From assembly GCF_006065315.1 (NCBI RefSeq), contig NZ_CP040749.1, positions 992,001 to 1,056,000 of the forward strand: 64,000 nt of DNA. Direction: 5' to 3'. Position numbers and translations under genes: made by a program. Positions 25,662-36,562 of this stretch are shown here, piece after piece. Source of the stretch: Aureibaculum algae. GTDB taxonomy: Bacteria > Bacteroidota > Bacteroidia > Flavobacteriales > Flavobacteriaceae. The notes beneath the pieces were generated by a model. That model saw nothing but the letters and a program-made list of their open reading frames with translations, was not told where the DNA came from and did no database searches. Every line of letters begins with the position of its first letter. Positions within the stretch are counted from its first letter, which is position 1.

Positions 25662-28097
25662 TTATCCCATGATTACTTCTATCGTATGTTCTTTTCCTTT
25701 TTCTAGGATAGGAACGATAGTAGAATCGATAGCTTTTCCATTTACATTAATTAATTTTATTCCTTTACTAACATGATCAGGGTTTTTAACTTCTATATGA
25801 TAGGTAGCTCCTCTAAAATCTCTTTTCATTTTAAAACCATCCCATTTTTTTGGAATACAAGGATTAATGTTTAAACCATCATAATCAGTTTTAATACCTA
25901 ATATATATTGAGTAATTGCAAAAAAGTTCCAAGAAGCTGTTCCAGAAAGCCAAGAATTTTTAGCCTCTCCAGGCTTAAAAGCCTCTTTACCAGCAATCAT
26001 TTGACAATATACATAGGGTTCAACTTTATGCAGTTCTGATATATCTTCTAAAAAACTAGGAGCTATTTTTGTATAATAGTCATAAGCTTGATCACCGCGA
26101 CCTAATACTGTTTCTCCTATCATTATCCATGGATTGTTGTGACAAAAAATACCTCCATTTTCTTTGTAACCAGCTGGGTATGTTGAAATTTCTCCATATT
26201 CAATATAATATTTTGTAAAAGCAGGACTATTTAAAACAATTCCATAATCACAATCTAAATGTTCTTTAACAGCATCTAATGATTTTTCAACCATTCCTTC
26301 TTCTTTACCAATTTCGGCCATAGTACACCAGCCTTGAGATTCTATAAAAATCTTTCCTTCTTCATTTTCGTTAGATCCGATTTTGTTTCCATAATAATCA
26401 TAGGCACGTAAATACCAATCGCCATCCCAACCATGCTTTTTTACAGCTTCTATCATATTGTTTACATGATTTTCAGCTTCATTAGCTTCTTCCTCTTTTC
26501 CTATTCTGCGACATAATTTCACATATTCTTTACCATAAACTACAAAAAGACCAGCAATCATTAAAGACTCTGCTTTTCCATCTTTTTTATTTCCTGTAGT
26601 TTGGAAAGATTCATTAGGGTCTTCTGAAAAACAATTTAGATTCAGACAGTCATTCCAGTCGGCTCTTCCAATTAGAGGTAAACCATGTGGACCAAGATTA
26701 TGAACAACATGGTAAAATGATACTTTTAAATGTTCAAAATGTGGTTTTGCTTTTGACGCATCATTATCAAATGGAACCATTTCATCTAATAAAGAAAAGT
26801 CACCAGTTTCTTTAATATATTCTGTAGTCGAAAGGATTAGCCATAAAGGATCGTCATTAAAGTCTCCCCCAACAGCTGAATTTCCTTTTTTAGTTAGAGG
26901 TTGGTATTGATGATAGCATGAGCCATCTTCAAACTGCGTTGAAGCAATGTCAAAAATACGTTCTCTTGCTCTTTCTGGAATTTGATGTACAAACCCAATA
27001 AGGTCTTGGTTAGAATCACGGAATCCCATTCCACGTCCAATACCTGATTCAAAGAATGAAGCAGAACGAGACATATTAAAGGTAACCATACATTGGTATT
27101 GATTCCAAATGTTTACCATTCTATCTAATTTATCATCATTAGATTGGATATTTATTTTGCCTAAAAGATTATCCCAATAGGTTCTTAGTTCATCTAAAGC
27201 AGCTTGCACCTTTTCAACAGTATCAAACTTGGCAATCATTTCCTTTGCAGGTTTTTTATTAATGATTGATTTACTTTCCCATTTATCTTCCTTATCAACT
27301 TCTACATAGCCTAACATGAATACATAGTCTTTTTCTTCACCTGGTTGTAACTCAACTTCAATATAATGAGACGCTATTGGTGACCAACCATGAGCAACAG
27401 AATTTTTAGGTTTTCCTTCTGTAACAACATCTGGTGTGTCAAAACCATTATATAAACCAATAAATGATTCTCTATCGGTATCAAAACCATTTATAGGTTG
27501 GTTAACTGAGTAAAATGCATAATGGTTACGTCTTTCTTTAAATTCAGTTTTGTGATAGATTACAGAATCTTCAATTTCAACTTCACCCGTATTAAAATTT
27601 CTTTGAAAGTTGGTCATATCATCTTCAGCATTCCATAAACACCATTCTACAAAAGAAAATAATTTTAACTTTTTAACTTCTGGGGAAGTGTTTTTAACGG
27701 TTACTTTTTGAATCTCTCCCCAAAACCCAAGTGGAATAAACTGAATAACTTCAGTCTCTACACCATTTTTAGCCCCTTTAAATTTGGTGTAACTCATACC
27801 ATGACGGCATTCGTAGCTGTCAAGTTCTGTTTTAGAAGGTTTCCATCCTGGAGACCAAACCGTATCACCGTCTTTTATGTAAAAGTATTTACCACCATCA
27901 TCCATAGGGACGTTATTATATCTATAACGAGTTAATCTTCTGAATTTAGCATCTTTATAAAAGGTGTAACCACCAGCTGTATTTGAGGTTAATGAGAAAA
28001 AATCTTCATTACCAAGATAATTTATCCAAGGATAAGGAGTCTTAGGGTTCGTAATTACATATTCTCTATTAGCATCATCAAAATGTCCGTATTTCAT
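25662..28097 (-). CDS. GH94 cellobiose phosphorylase
   Basis: 811 residues without signal peptide, so cytoplasmic. It converts cellobiose plus phosphate to glucose-1-phosphate and glucose. Key residues align with the characterised Cellvibrio/Cellulomonas gilvus enzyme at a constant offset of -7 by my count: Arg355 and Asp361 in [12 protein letters not shown], Trp481 and the general acid Asp483 in [13 protein letters not shown]. The N-terminal beta-sandwich begins '[21 protein letters not shown]' and the closing 'EWMIGETV'-like block is '[21 protein letters not shown]'. Length fits the family (~820). It lies directly downstream of a GPH transporter, which probably brings in cellobiose. Chitobiose phosphorylase is less likely given these motifs and neighbours. 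Confidence 0.93.
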   Translation of the reverse strand: MKYGHFDDANREYVITNPKTPYPWINYLGNEDFFSLTSNTAGGYTFYKDAKFRRLTRYRYNNVPMDDGGKYFYIKDGDTVWSPGWKPSKTELDSYECRHGMSYTKFKGAKNGVETEVIQFIPLGFWGEIQKVTVKNTSPEVKKLKLFSFVEWCLWNAEDDMTNFQRNFNTGEVEIEDSVIYHKTEFKERRNHYAFYSVNQPINGFDTDRESFIGLYNGFDTPDVVTEGKPKNSVAHGWSPIASHYIEVELQPGEEKDYVFMLGYVEVDKEDKWESKSIINKKPAKEMIAKFDTVEKVQAALDELRTYWDNLLGKINIQSNDDKLDRMVNIWNQYQCMVTFNMSRSASFFESGIGRGMGFRDSNQDLIGFVHQIPERARERIFDIASTQFEDGSCYHQYQPLTKKGNSAVGGDFNDDPLWLILSTTEYIKETGDFSLLDEMVPFDNDASKAKPHFEHLKVSFYHVVHNLGPHGLPLIGRADWNDCLNLNCFSEDPNESFQTTGNKKDGKAESLMIAGLFVVYGKEYVKLCRRIGKEEEANEAENHVNNMIEAVKKHGWDGDWYLRAYDYYGNKIGSNENEEGKIFIESQGWCTMAEIGKEEGMVEKSLDAVKEHLDCDYGIVLNSPAFTKYYIEYGEISTYPAGYKENGGIFCHNNPWIMIGETVLGRGDQAYDYYTKIAPSFLEDISELHKVEPYVYCQMIAGKEAFKPGEAKNSWLSGTASWNFFAITQYILGIKTDYDGLNINPCIPKKWDGFKMKRDFRGATYHIEVKNPDHVSKGIKLINVNGKAIDSTIVPILEKGKEHTIEVIMG

Positions 28098-28117
28098 AAT
28101 ATATATCTTTAATCGTA

Positions 28118-29731
28118 TTAGTTGTTTTGTTCTTTTAATCTTCTGGAATTCAATTCTAAAGTAATCTCATCAAGTTTCTTTTGGTTAAGAGGATATAAGG
28201 TCATTAATCCAGCGGTTATGACAGTGATTATAGCCGGAACCCAACTCATAAGCATAATAATACCTGGAATTGCTCCTTTAATAGATGTTGTATCTTGTCC
28301 ATTGTAATGAAAAGCCCCTAATACCAATCCAATTATTGCTCCTGCAATTCCGCCTCCAAATTTAGTTGCAAACGAACCTGCTGAATAAATAAGACCTGTT
28401 GCTCTTCTTCCATTTTTAAATTCTGAAAAATCTGCTGCATCACCCAGCATAACAAAAAATAAAGTTGGAAACATTGCAGAAGCAAACTCTGAAACAATAC
28501 CGATGGTGAAAATGGCACTAATATCTTCTGGGCCACAAAACATCAGTAATGAATTTACACCTCCAGAAAATAGTAAAGCATATATAAATAAATTGCGTTT
28601 ACCTAGTTTTCTTCCTAATGGAGAAGTAAGCATGGCACCAGCTACAGAGGCTAGCATGAGTCCAACCAAATACGAAGCCGCTAATAATTGATCATTTAAA
28701 TAATGTGTAAAATAGATAACAACAATACCTTGCTTTATAGAATTATAAACATTGAATAGGAGTCCGATAACCAATAGAACAACCCAAGGTTTATTAGAAA
28801 TAAGGTCTTTTAAATCTTGTTTTAAATTGTTTTTTTGAGCTTTAGGAGGTTGTACTCTTTCTCTTGTGGTATAAAATGTAATGAACATGAATAGAGCTAG
28901 AAAAGCAGACATCACATACATGGAATTACTATAACCTTTCTTTTGATCAATAATTGAAATAGTACTCTTGGTAATATTTTCTTCTCCTGTTACAATAAAT
29001 GCGTACTTTTTACCGGCTTGCATTGCAAAACTCTTTCCATGGGTTGGAATATTTTCTTCAGAATCCATATTCGCATCTTCCCAAACAAATGTTGCTATAC
29101 CGTCTTCTGTTTTTATATTGACACTCTCTACATCTTTTGATGTAGAAACTTCTACTTTAAATTTTTCATTAGCTAATTTATTGATTTCAATGTCTGGATT
29201 CACATTCCCAAAATGAGCTACTAGAAATAATAAGGCACCTTGAACAAGCATACCACCTGCAAATGCTCCTACCATTCTATAAGAACCTAAGGTTGTTCTC
29301 ACTTTATCATCTCCTGTCATAACTGCCATAAGAGCACCATATGGAATATTGTTGGCTGTATAAAGTAGCGTGAAGAATATATAGGTAACATATGCGTAAG
29401 CAATTTTACCAGATGCACTTAAATCAGGGCTTGTAAATAATAATGAGAGTATAACAGCCAATGGTATAGCTGTCCATAATATCCAGGGTCTGAATTTACC
29501 ATATTTAGATTTGGTTCTATCGCCAATAACACCCATTAAGATATCACTGATTCCATCACTAAATCTAGCTACTAGAAATAGAACTCCAACGGTTACTGGA
29601 CTTAGTCCAAAAACATCAGTATAAAATATAAATAAGAAGGTGGCTACACCTCTCCAAGCAATATTTGCTGCTCCATCACCTAATGCGTAACCGATTTTTT
29701 CTTTTAATGATATTTTCTGATTTATGTTCAT
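28118..29731 (-). CDS. GPH-family (MFS) symporter with a beta-rich periplasmic insert
   Basis: 537 residues. The GPH signature is clear ('[20 protein letters not shown]', '[17 protein letters not shown]', '[23 protein letters not shown]'). Between TM5 and TM6, about residues 176-262 form a hydrophilic insert ('[20 protein letters not shown]', '[19 protein letters not shown]', '[20 protein letters not shown]') that looks like a small beta-sandwich; in the other GPH carrier this loop is about 13 residues. Assuming the standard topology with a cytoplasmic N-terminus, the insert faces the periplasm. It is the first gene of the operon and is followed at once by GH94, so cellobiose or cellodextrins are the likely cargo. 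Confidence 0.9.
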   Translation of the reverse strand: MNINQKISLKEKIGYALGDGAANIAWRGVATFLFIFYTDVFGLSPVTVGVLFLVARFSDGISDILMGVIGDRTKSKYGKFRPWILWTAIPLAVILSLLFTSPDLSASGKIAYAYVTYIFFTLLYTANNIPYGALMAVMTGDDKVRTTLGSYRMVGAFAGGMLVQGALLFLVAHFGNVNPDIEINKLANEKFKVEVSTSKDVESVNIKTEDGIATFVWEDANMDSEENIPTHGKSFAMQAGKKYAFIVTGEENITKSTISIIDQKKGYSNSMYVMSAFLALFMFITFYTTRERVQPPKAQKNNLKQDLKDLISNKPWVVLLVIGLLFNVYNSIKQGIVVIYFTHYLNDQLLAASYLVGLMLASVAGAMLTSPLGRKLGKRNLFIYALLFSGGVNSLLMFCGPEDISAIFTIGIVSEFASAMFPTLFFVMLGDAADFSEFKNGRRATGLIYSAGSFATKFGGGIAGAIIGLVLGAFHYNGQDTTSIKGAIPGIIMLMSWVPAIITVITAGLMTLYPLNQKKLDEITLELNSRRLKEQNN

Positions 29732-30092
29732 CGTTGGTTTTAAAGAATTAACTAATTAATGGTAATAATAAAGCTTATGTCATTTGTTCTTTTTCAAAAA
29801 AAATCAATTATGGGTAATGAAGTTACTATGGTATTACACTGTAAAAATAATTCAATACAAAATGAAGTGATATAAATGATGAAGCGTGTAATAATACAAT
29901 TGTTGTATAGGTAATATTTTTGTGTAAGTTTTCACTAAAACATGTATGTTATTAGGGTTTTGTTAAATATATTTACAATAGGTCGGATTGATTTTATGAG
30001 ATGTAATATTTTATATAAGACAATTCAACTTGTTATATGAGTGGATTTATTGATACCATTGAAAGAACTTATCATTTGAAATATTTAGAATT
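29732..30092. promoter_or_regulatory. Divergent promoter region between the GPH/GH94 operon and the GH9 operon
   Basis: 361 non-coding bases separate two operons that run apart, so both promoters must lie here or nearby. On the + strand a perfect -7-like TATTTTTG is at 29915-29922, and TATATTTA (one base off) is at 29968-29975. On the - strand TATTTTTA lies at 29849-29842. An inverted repeat ATACAA-TTG-TTGTAT (29894-29908) sits just upstream of the first + strand box. No -33 box has clean spacing. One isolated ATTGATA half-site occurs at 30050-30056. Confidence 0.45.
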
Positions 30093-32594
30093 ATGAAACA
30101 TTTTTTATTTGCTTACGTATTGCTCAGCAGTGTCTATTTTTATGGACAGCAGAAAGTAGATTCTACTCAAATTTTTACCATTAATAATTTGGAGTATTTA
30201 GAAATGCAAGGTGCTAATGTTATGTTGGCCCATGATTTTTATCCCGAGAGTCATCAAGGAGGTGTCGGAATTATTCAAAATGGTATTCGCGTTGCTACTA
30301 ATGGTGATTTAAGATTGGAACCTACACCCGGTCAATGGCAACCTGTTCCAAAAGTAGGTGAAAGGAAAGTGGATTGGAAAAACCATGAGATTAGCGTGAA
30401 AATGACCTATCCTGATGCCACAAAAAATCAAACAGGGTTTAATCCTATTGTGTATCCTGATTTAAGCATGTCTTATAATTTAAAAATTATTCCTCAAGGA
30501 AAATCTTTTAAAATTGTAGTCGATTTAGATGAGCCAATTCCAGAAAAGTGGGTTGGTAAAGTGGGTATGAATATAGAACTGTTTCCTGGGGAGTTATTCG
30601 GTAAGAGTTATTATATGGATGATCATTTTGGGTTATTTAACAGACAAGCTAATGGACCCGGATATAAGGATGGCGATGATGAGTTTCAATTGACTCCAAT
30701 GGCTAAAGGAAAAGAACTGGTTATAGTTCCAGAAAATGAAAGTCAAACGCTACGTATTAAAAATCTTCAAAATACGGATTTACAATTAATAGATGGTAGA
30801 GCTAAACATAGTAATGGATGGTTTGTGGTGAGGTCTTTGGTGCCTTCTGGTAAAACTAAAAATGCTATAGAATGGTTAATTACTCCAAATGTTATTGATG
30901 ATTATAAATACAGTCCTGTCGTACAAGTGTCGCAGGTTGGTTATCATCCAAATCAAGAAAAAATTGCCGTTGTTGAAACTGACAAGCTTGATGAAAATAT
31001 CCAAGAAATAAAGCTATTAAGAATTAACAATAAAGGCGGATTTACAGAAGTGTTATCGCAAAATCTTAAAGATTGGGGTAACTTTTTACGATACAAATAC
31101 TACCAATTTGATTTCTCTGAAATAAAAGAACCTGGAATGTATGTAATTAAATATAATGAGTTTACAACACGTCCATTTCAAATAAGTACTACTGTTTTTC
31201 AAAGAAATGTTTGGCAACCAACATTAGAATATTTTTTACCTGTGCAAATGTGCCATATGAGGGTAAATGATAGGTATAAGGTTTGGCATGGACGCTGTCA
31301 TATAGATGATGCAAGAATGGCACCGGTCAATACCAATCATTTTGATGGTTATTTACAAGGCCCAGAAACGCTTACCACTTTTAAATCTGGTGATCATGTT
31401 CCCGGAATTAATTTAGGAGGTTGGCATGATGCAGGAGACTATGATCTTAGAGTAGAATCTCAAGCTTCGACCATTCAAGGATTAGCTCATATTTATGAAA
31501 TATTTAAGGTAGATTATGATAATACCAGTATTGATCAAGAAACCAAAACGGTAGAAATGCTTCAGCCAGATGGCAAAGCCGATGTATTGCAACAGATAGA
31601 GCATGGAGCCTTGTCAATTATAGGAGGTTATGAGTCCTTAGGTAGATTCTATAGAGGGATTATTGTACCTCATAAGCGTCAATATATTCTATTAGGAGAT
31701 GCGGTGAACCATAGTGATAATGTGGTTTATTCAGGAAATGATAAATTATCAGCTTCAGGAGTATCTGCCATTGAAAAAGGATTGGATAATGCACCAGATG
31801 ACAGATGGGTTTTTACAGAAAACAATCCCAAAAGAGAAATTAATACAGCGGCAGCACTTGCGGCTACCGCAAGAGTTTTAAAAGGATTTAATGAGGGCTT
31901 AGCATCAAAATGTTTAACAATAGCAGAAAATATTTGGGCAAATACGTCCACCAATAATAAGTTAGATAAAATTGAGTTGGCTGTCGAGTTATTAAGAACT
32001 ACAGGCAATGCTAAATATGCAGAATATTTAAGTGATAATGTTAAGGTGATAACTGAAAATATAGAAAAAGTAGGATGGGTCGTAGGCCCTGCATTACCAC
32101 TCGTGAAAAGTAAAAAGTTCAGAACAAAAATTGAAGGTGCGGTAAAAGAATATTTAGAAAAAGTTCAGCACTTGGAAAATGAAACTCCATATGGCTTAGT
32201 TTATAAACCAGACATTTGGGGAGCCGGTTGGGGCATTCAAAACTTTGGAGTAAGACAATATTATTTCCATACTAGCTATCCAGATATTTTTCCTAAAAAG
32301 TATATGTTAAATGCTATGAATTTTATTTTGGGCGTACATCCTGGTATAAATACATCCTCATTTGCTAGTGGTGTAGGGTCAAGATCTTTAACACAGGCTT
32401 ATGGAATAAATAGAGGAGAACATTCTTATATTCCGGGAGGCATTGGTTCGGGTACAGCATTAATTCGTCCCGATTTTCCAGAATTATTAGAATGGCCCTT
32501 CTTATGGCAACAAACTGAATATGTGCTGGGAGGAGGAACAACTGATTATATATTTTTAATATTAGCAGCAGATCAATTGTTGAATAAAAATTAA
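30093..32594 (+). CDS. GH9 endoglucanase-like enzyme with long N-terminal domain
   Basis: 833 residues with signal peptide (cleavage near YFYGQ). Residues ~20-280 are a beta-rich region I do not recognise ('MQGANVMLAHDFYPESHQGG', 'GKVGMNIELFPGELFGKSYY'). The CelD_N Ig-like domain starts at ~282 ('VVQVSQVGYHPNQEKIAVVE'), then the (alpha/alpha)6 barrel. The base pair Asp446/Asp449 is in GGWHDAGDYDL and the likely acid Glu809 in WQQTEYVLGGG. The GH9 family cuts beta-1,4-glucans, and some members act on glucomannan or xyloglucan. It leads a + strand operon with GH26 and GH31. No lipobox or sorting domain, so it is probably periplasmic. Confidence 0.88.
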   Translation: MKHFLFAYVLLSSVYFYGQQKVDSTQIFTINNLEYLEMQGANVMLAHDFYPESHQGGVGIIQNGIRVATNGDLRLEPTPGQWQPVPKVGERKVDWKNHEISVKMTYPDATKNQTGFNPIVYPDLSMSYNLKIIPQGKSFKIVVDLDEPIPEKWVGKVGMNIELFPGELFGKSYYMDDHFGLFNRQANGPGYKDGDDEFQLTPMAKGKELVIVPENESQTLRIKNLQNTDLQLIDGRAKHSNGWFVVRSLVPSGKTKNAIEWLITPNVIDDYKYSPVVQVSQVGYHPNQEKIAVVETDKLDENIQEIKLLRINNKGGFTEVLSQNLKDWGNFLRYKYYQFDFSEIKEPGMYVIKYNEFTTRPFQISTTVFQRNVWQPTLEYFLPVQMCHMRVNDRYKVWHGRCHIDDARMAPVNTNHFDGYLQGPETLTTFKSGDHVPGINLGGWHDAGDYDLRVESQASTIQGLAHIYEIFKVDYDNTSIDQETKTVEMLQPDGKADVLQQIEHGALSIIGGYESLGRFYRGIIVPHKRQYILLGDAVNHSDNVVYSGNDKLSASGVSAIEKGLDNAPDDRWVFTENNPKREINTAAALAATARVLKGFNEGLASKCLTIAENIWANTSTNNKLDKIELAVELLRTTGNAKYAEYLSDNVKVITENIEKVGWVVGPALPLVKSKKFRTKIEGAVKEYLEKVQHLENETPYGLVYKPDIWGAGWGIQNFGVRQYYFHTSYPDIFPKKYMLNAMNFILGVHPGINTSSFASGVGSRSLTQAYGINRGEHSYIPGGIGSGTALIRPDFPELLEWPFLWQQTEYVLGGGTTDYIFLILAADQLLNKN

Positions 32595-32596
32595 AT

Positions 32597-33592
32597 ATGA
32601 AATATTATTATCTACTAATTGCTTTGGTCTTTAGTGTCGTGTGTAATTCACAGATTGAACCAGTAAACAAAGAAGCCTCAAAAGAAGCAAAAGATTTATT
32701 GACTTATATAGGTAATTTAAATGGTCAAATTCTTTCAGGCCAACATTGTTATAGTCATGAAACAAATCGATTTTATGACAGTGTAAAAAATATGACTGGA
32801 AAATACCCTGCCATTTGGGGAGCTGATTTTTATTGGAGTAATGGTGAGGTTGATCCTGGTTATAAACTCGTAAACGAAGTCATAAAAAAACATAATGAAG
32901 GTGCGATAATTACATTGATGTGGCATGTAGGTAAACCATCAGATGATGCACCTTATGGTTGGAAAGAGAGTGTTCAAAGTGAAATTTCTAATAAAGATTG
33001 GAAAGACCTTGTTACACCTGGAACTTTAGTGCACAAGAGATGGTTACATCAAGTAGATCAATTGGCAATTCACTTAAAAGAGATTCAAAAAAATAAGATA
33101 CCTGTATTGTTTAGACCTTATCACGAAATGAATGGTGTTTGGTTTTGGTGGGGAGACAAAAAGGGTGAAGAAGGGTTTGTGAAATTATGGAAAATGTTAT
33201 TTCAACGTTTGACAGATTATCATAGCATAAATAATTTAATCTGGGTTTGGAATGCTAATGCTCCTAGAGATATACCCAAAGATGAAGCTTTTGAATACAA
33301 AGATTTTTATCCAGGACATCAATTTGTTGATGTGTTAGCTACGGATGTGTATCATTACGATTATGAGCAAAAAGACTATGAGCAATTATTGGAACTGGCA
33401 GATGGAAAACCAATCGCTCTTGGTGAAGTTGGACAATTACCAAATGTTATTATTTTAAAGGCTCAACCAAAATGGTCATGGTTCATGGTTTGGTCAGGAT
33501 GGCTAAAAACTGCAAATACAGATGAAGGTGTTAAGGATATTTATAATTACTCAAATACGATAACCAGAGATGAATTAAAAAATGAGCATTAA
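32597..33592 (+). CDS. GH26 beta-mannanase
   Basis: 331 residues with signal peptide (MKYYYLLIALVFSVVCNSQ). GH26 marks: 'YPAIWGADFYW', 'EGAIITLMWHVGKPSD', acid/base Glu177 in LFRPYHEMNGVWFWWG, and nucleophile Glu277 in PIALGEVGQ. The W-F-W-W-G motif after the acid/base is typical of mannan-active GH26. It starts two bases after the GH9 stop, so the two are co-transcribed and probably act on the same glycan, most simply glucomannan. It may be periplasmic, trimming imported oligosaccharides; the GH26 at 48006 is a lipoprotein relative. Confidence 0.93.
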   Translation: MKYYYLLIALVFSVVCNSQIEPVNKEASKEAKDLLTYIGNLNGQILSGQHCYSHETNRFYDSVKNMTGKYPAIWGADFYWSNGEVDPGYKLVNEVIKKHNEGAIITLMWHVGKPSDDAPYGWKESVQSEISNKDWKDLVTPGTLVHKRWLHQVDQLAIHLKEIQKNKIPVLFRPYHEMNGVWFWWGDKKGEEGFVKLWKMLFQRLTDYHSINNLIWVWNANAPRDIPKDEAFEYKDFYPGHQFVDVLATDVYHYDYEQKDYEQLLELADGKPIALGEVGQLPNVIILKAQPKWSWFMVWSGWLKTANTDEGVKDIYNYSNTITRDELKNEH

Positions 33593-33666
33593 AAGTTGTT
33601 ACCACTTTTTTCAAAATCTTTAGCAAATACAAAAACTATAAAACAAATCTTGAACCAATTCCGAAA

Positions 33667-36543
33667 ATGAAAATAATTAGAAAATATAAAATAGCGATAG
33701 GTCTTATTGTTGGATTTTTATTGACATCATGTACAGCTACGCAGTACACAAAAATGGAGGATGGTTTTATACTTGATTTTAAACAAAACAGTAGTAAAGA
33801 GGCAAAAAAGATTCGCATCCAGGTGTTAGGAGAAGAATTGATTCATGTGTCTGCGACTTCTGAATTAATGTTTCCAAAAGATTCCAGCCTAATCATTGTT
33901 CCGGAGATACCAACAGTTCCGTTTACCATTGATGAGGTTGCAGATACCATTGTGTTAACCACGAGTAAGTTGAAGGTTTTGGTGTCTAAAGAGAATGGCG
34001 GGGTCAAGTTTAAAGATACTGACGGAAATCTTATTTTAGCTGAAAAGGCAGGAGGAGGCAAGACCTTTACGCCAATTGAAGTTGACGGTACCAGTGGTTT
34101 TACTACACGTCAAATTTTTGATTCACCTAAAGATGAAGCTTTTTATGGTTTAGGTCAACACCAAGCTGATGAATTCAATTACAAGGGGAAAAGTGAAGAG
34201 TTATACCAGTATAATACGAAGGTTTCCGTTCCTTTTATTGTTTCCAATAAAAACTACGGGCTTTTATGGGACAGTTATTCCTTAAGTCGATTTGGAGATA
34301 GCAGGCCTTACGAACAATTGAATGCTATTTTTAAATTATATGATAAAAACGGTGAGGAAGGTAGCTTAACAGGAACCTACACTTCGTCAGACAAAGATGT
34401 GCAAACATTGGTGCGTAAAGAACCTACTATTTTCTTTGAGGATATTAAAAGTATTAAAAATTTACCACAAGGTTTTCCTTTAAAAAATGCTGAAATTTTT
34501 TACGAAGGTGATATAGAAGCTAATGAAACAGGAGTATATAAATTCATTTTGTACTATGCTGGATACATGAAGGTTTATATGAACAATGAATTAATTGTAC
34601 CAGAACGATGGCGGACTGCTTGGAACCCGAATAGTTTTAAATACACATTGAATTTAGAGGCGGGTAAAAGGGTGCCTTTGCGTATTGAATGGAAACCTGA
34701 TGGAGGTACCTCCTATTGTGGGTTAAGAGTTCGTAAACCACAACCAAGTGATGAGAAAAATAATCAAGTCTGGTGGAGTGAAATGGATAAAAAAATGGAT
34801 TATTATTTTATGCATGGAAATTCAATGGATGAAGTAATAAAAGGGTATCGTACCCTTACAGGAAAATCTCAAATTATGCCTAAATGGGCTATGGGTTACT
34901 GGCAAAGCAGGGAACGCTATAATACTCAAGATGAGATTCTGGGTGTGTTAAAAGAATTCAGAGAACGAAAAATTCCTATTGATAATATTGTTTTAGATTG
35001 GAACCATTGGGAAGAAGATCAGTGGGGGAGTCATGAGTTTGATAAAAAGCGATTTCCCGATCCAAAAGGGATGGTAGACTCCATTCATGCTATGAATGGA
35101 AAAATGATGATTTCCATTTGGCCTAAATTTTATCAAAACACCGAACATTTTAAAGAATTTGATGAAAAAGGTTGGATGTACCAGCAGGCCATTAAAGATA
35201 GTATTCGTGATTGGGTAGGGCCTGGATATATTGGGTCATTTTACGATCCCTATTCAACAGGAGCTAGAAAACTGTTTTGGGAACAGATTTATGAGCATTA
35301 TTATCCATTAAATATCGATGCATGGTGGATGGATGCTAGTGAACCCAATGTGCGTGATTGTACAGATATGGATTATCGAAAATCATTACAAGGACCCACT
35401 GCCTTGGGATCATCTACGGAGTTTTTTAATACTTACGCCCTGATGAATGCAGAAGCAATTTATAATGGACAACGAGAAGTTGAAACTAACAAGCGTGTGT
35501 TTTTACTTACACGTTCTGGATTTGCAGGTTCACAACGCTATTCTACTGCTACATGGAGTGGAGATATTGGTACCCGGTGGGAAGATATGAAAGCCCAAAT
35601 TTCTGCAGGTTTAAATTTTGCAGTAAGTGGTATTCCCTATTGGACCATGGATATAGGTGGTTTTTGTGTAGAAGATCGTTATGTAACTGCTCAATTAAAT
35701 TTTGACAATACAGGAAATGAAAATGTCGATTATAAGGAATGGAGAGAATTAAATACACGTTGGAATCAATTTGGAGCCTTTGCACCACTGTATAGGGCTC
35801 ATGGTCAATTTCCGTTTAGAGAACCATGGGAGATTGCTCCAAAAGGGCATCCGGCTTATGCGTCTATTTTATATTATACCAATTTAAGATATAGGCTTAT
35901 GCCATATATTTATACAATGGCAGGTAAAACTTATTTTGATGATTATACCATAATGCGTCCATTAATTATGGATTTTTCTAAGGATAAAAAAGTAGAAAAT
36001 ATTGGTGATCAATTTATGTTTGGTCCATCAATTATGGTGTGTCCAGTGTATGAATATGAGGAGCGTAATCGTAGTGTTTATTTTCCTGAAGGGGCTAATT
36101 GGTACAATTTTTATACAGGAGCTGAAATAAAGGGAGGTCAAAAATTAAATGTTGATGCTCCTTATGACAGAATACCATTATATGTTCGTGAAGGATCTAT
36201 TATTCCAATAGGACCAGACATTGAATATACAGATGAAAAATTAGCGGATACCATTGTATTATATGTCTATAAAGGTCAAAATGGAAGTTTTACATTGTAT
36301 GAAGATGAGGGTGTAAACTATAACTATGAAAAAGGGAATTTTTCAAATATACCTATAACGTACAATAACAACGAGAATACTTTAACTATTGGCCAACGAA
36401 CTGGAGAATTTAAAGGCATGTTAAAAAACAGGAAATTTGTAATTAAAACGGTGAGTAAAGAAAATCCAAATGCGTTTAATTATAAGGCCGAGGGGCAAAC
36501 GGTAGCGTATAACGGGGAATTAATAACAATCCAATTAAATTAA
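33667..36543 (+). CDS. GH31 alpha-xylosidase with PA14 domain, lipoprotein
   Basis: 958 residues. The lipobox is FLLTSC (Cys22), followed by T-A-T-Q with no acidic stretch, which suggests a periplasm-facing lipoprotein. After the GH31 N-terminal domain, a PA14 insert covers about residues 235-365 ('FYEGDIEANETGVYKFILYY', 'MKVYMNNELIVPERW'). The barrel has nucleophile Asp556 in WWMDASEPN and acid/base Asp633 in WSGDIGTRW. A DUF5110-like C-terminal domain follows. PA14-bearing GH31 proteins such as Cellvibrio Xyl31A and a Bacteroides ovatus homologue are xyloglucan alpha-xylosidases, so that is the best guess. It removes alpha-1,6-xylose from xyloglucan oligosaccharide ends. Confidence 0.9.
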   Translation: MKIIRKYKIAIGLIVGFLLTSCTATQYTKMEDGFILDFKQNSSKEAKKIRIQVLGEELIHVSATSELMFPKDSSLIIVPEIPTVPFTIDEVADTIVLTTSKLKVLVSKENGGVKFKDTDGNLILAEKAGGGKTFTPIEVDGTSGFTTRQIFDSPKDEAFYGLGQHQADEFNYKGKSEELYQYNTKVSVPFIVSNKNYGLLWDSYSLSRFGDSRPYEQLNAIFKLYDKNGEEGSLTGTYTSSDKDVQTLVRKEPTIFFEDIKSIKNLPQGFPLKNAEIFYEGDIEANETGVYKFILYYAGYMKVYMNNELIVPERWRTAWNPNSFKYTLNLEAGKRVPLRIEWKPDGGTSYCGLRVRKPQPSDEKNNQVWWSEMDKKMDYYFMHGNSMDEVIKGYRTLTGKSQIMPKWAMGYWQSRERYNTQDEILGVLKEFRERKIPIDNIVLDWNHWEEDQWGSHEFDKKRFPDPKGMVDSIHAMNGKMMISIWPKFYQNTEHFKEFDEKGWMYQQAIKDSIRDWVGPGYIGSFYDPYSTGARKLFWEQIYEHYYPLNIDAWWMDASEPNVRDCTDMDYRKSLQGPTALGSSTEFFNTYALMNAEAIYNGQREVETNKRVFLLTRSGFAGSQRYSTATWSGDIGTRWEDMKAQISAGLNFAVSGIPYWTMDIGGFCVEDRYVTAQLNFDNTGNENVDYKEWRELNTRWNQFGAFAPLYRAHGQFPFREPWEIAPKGHPAYASILYYTNLRYRLMPYIYTMAGKTYFDDYTIMRPLIMDFSKDKKVENIGDQFMFGPSIMVCPVYEYEERNRSVYFPEGANWYNFYTGAEIKGGQKLNVDAPYDRIPLYVREGSIIPIGPDIEYTDEKLADTIVLYVYKGQNGSFTLYEDEGVNYNYEKGNFSNIPITYNNNENTLTIGQRTGEFKGMLKNRKFVIKTVSKENPNAFNYKAEGQTVAYNGELITIQLN

Positions 36544-36562
36544 CACTTAAAATATAATAGAA

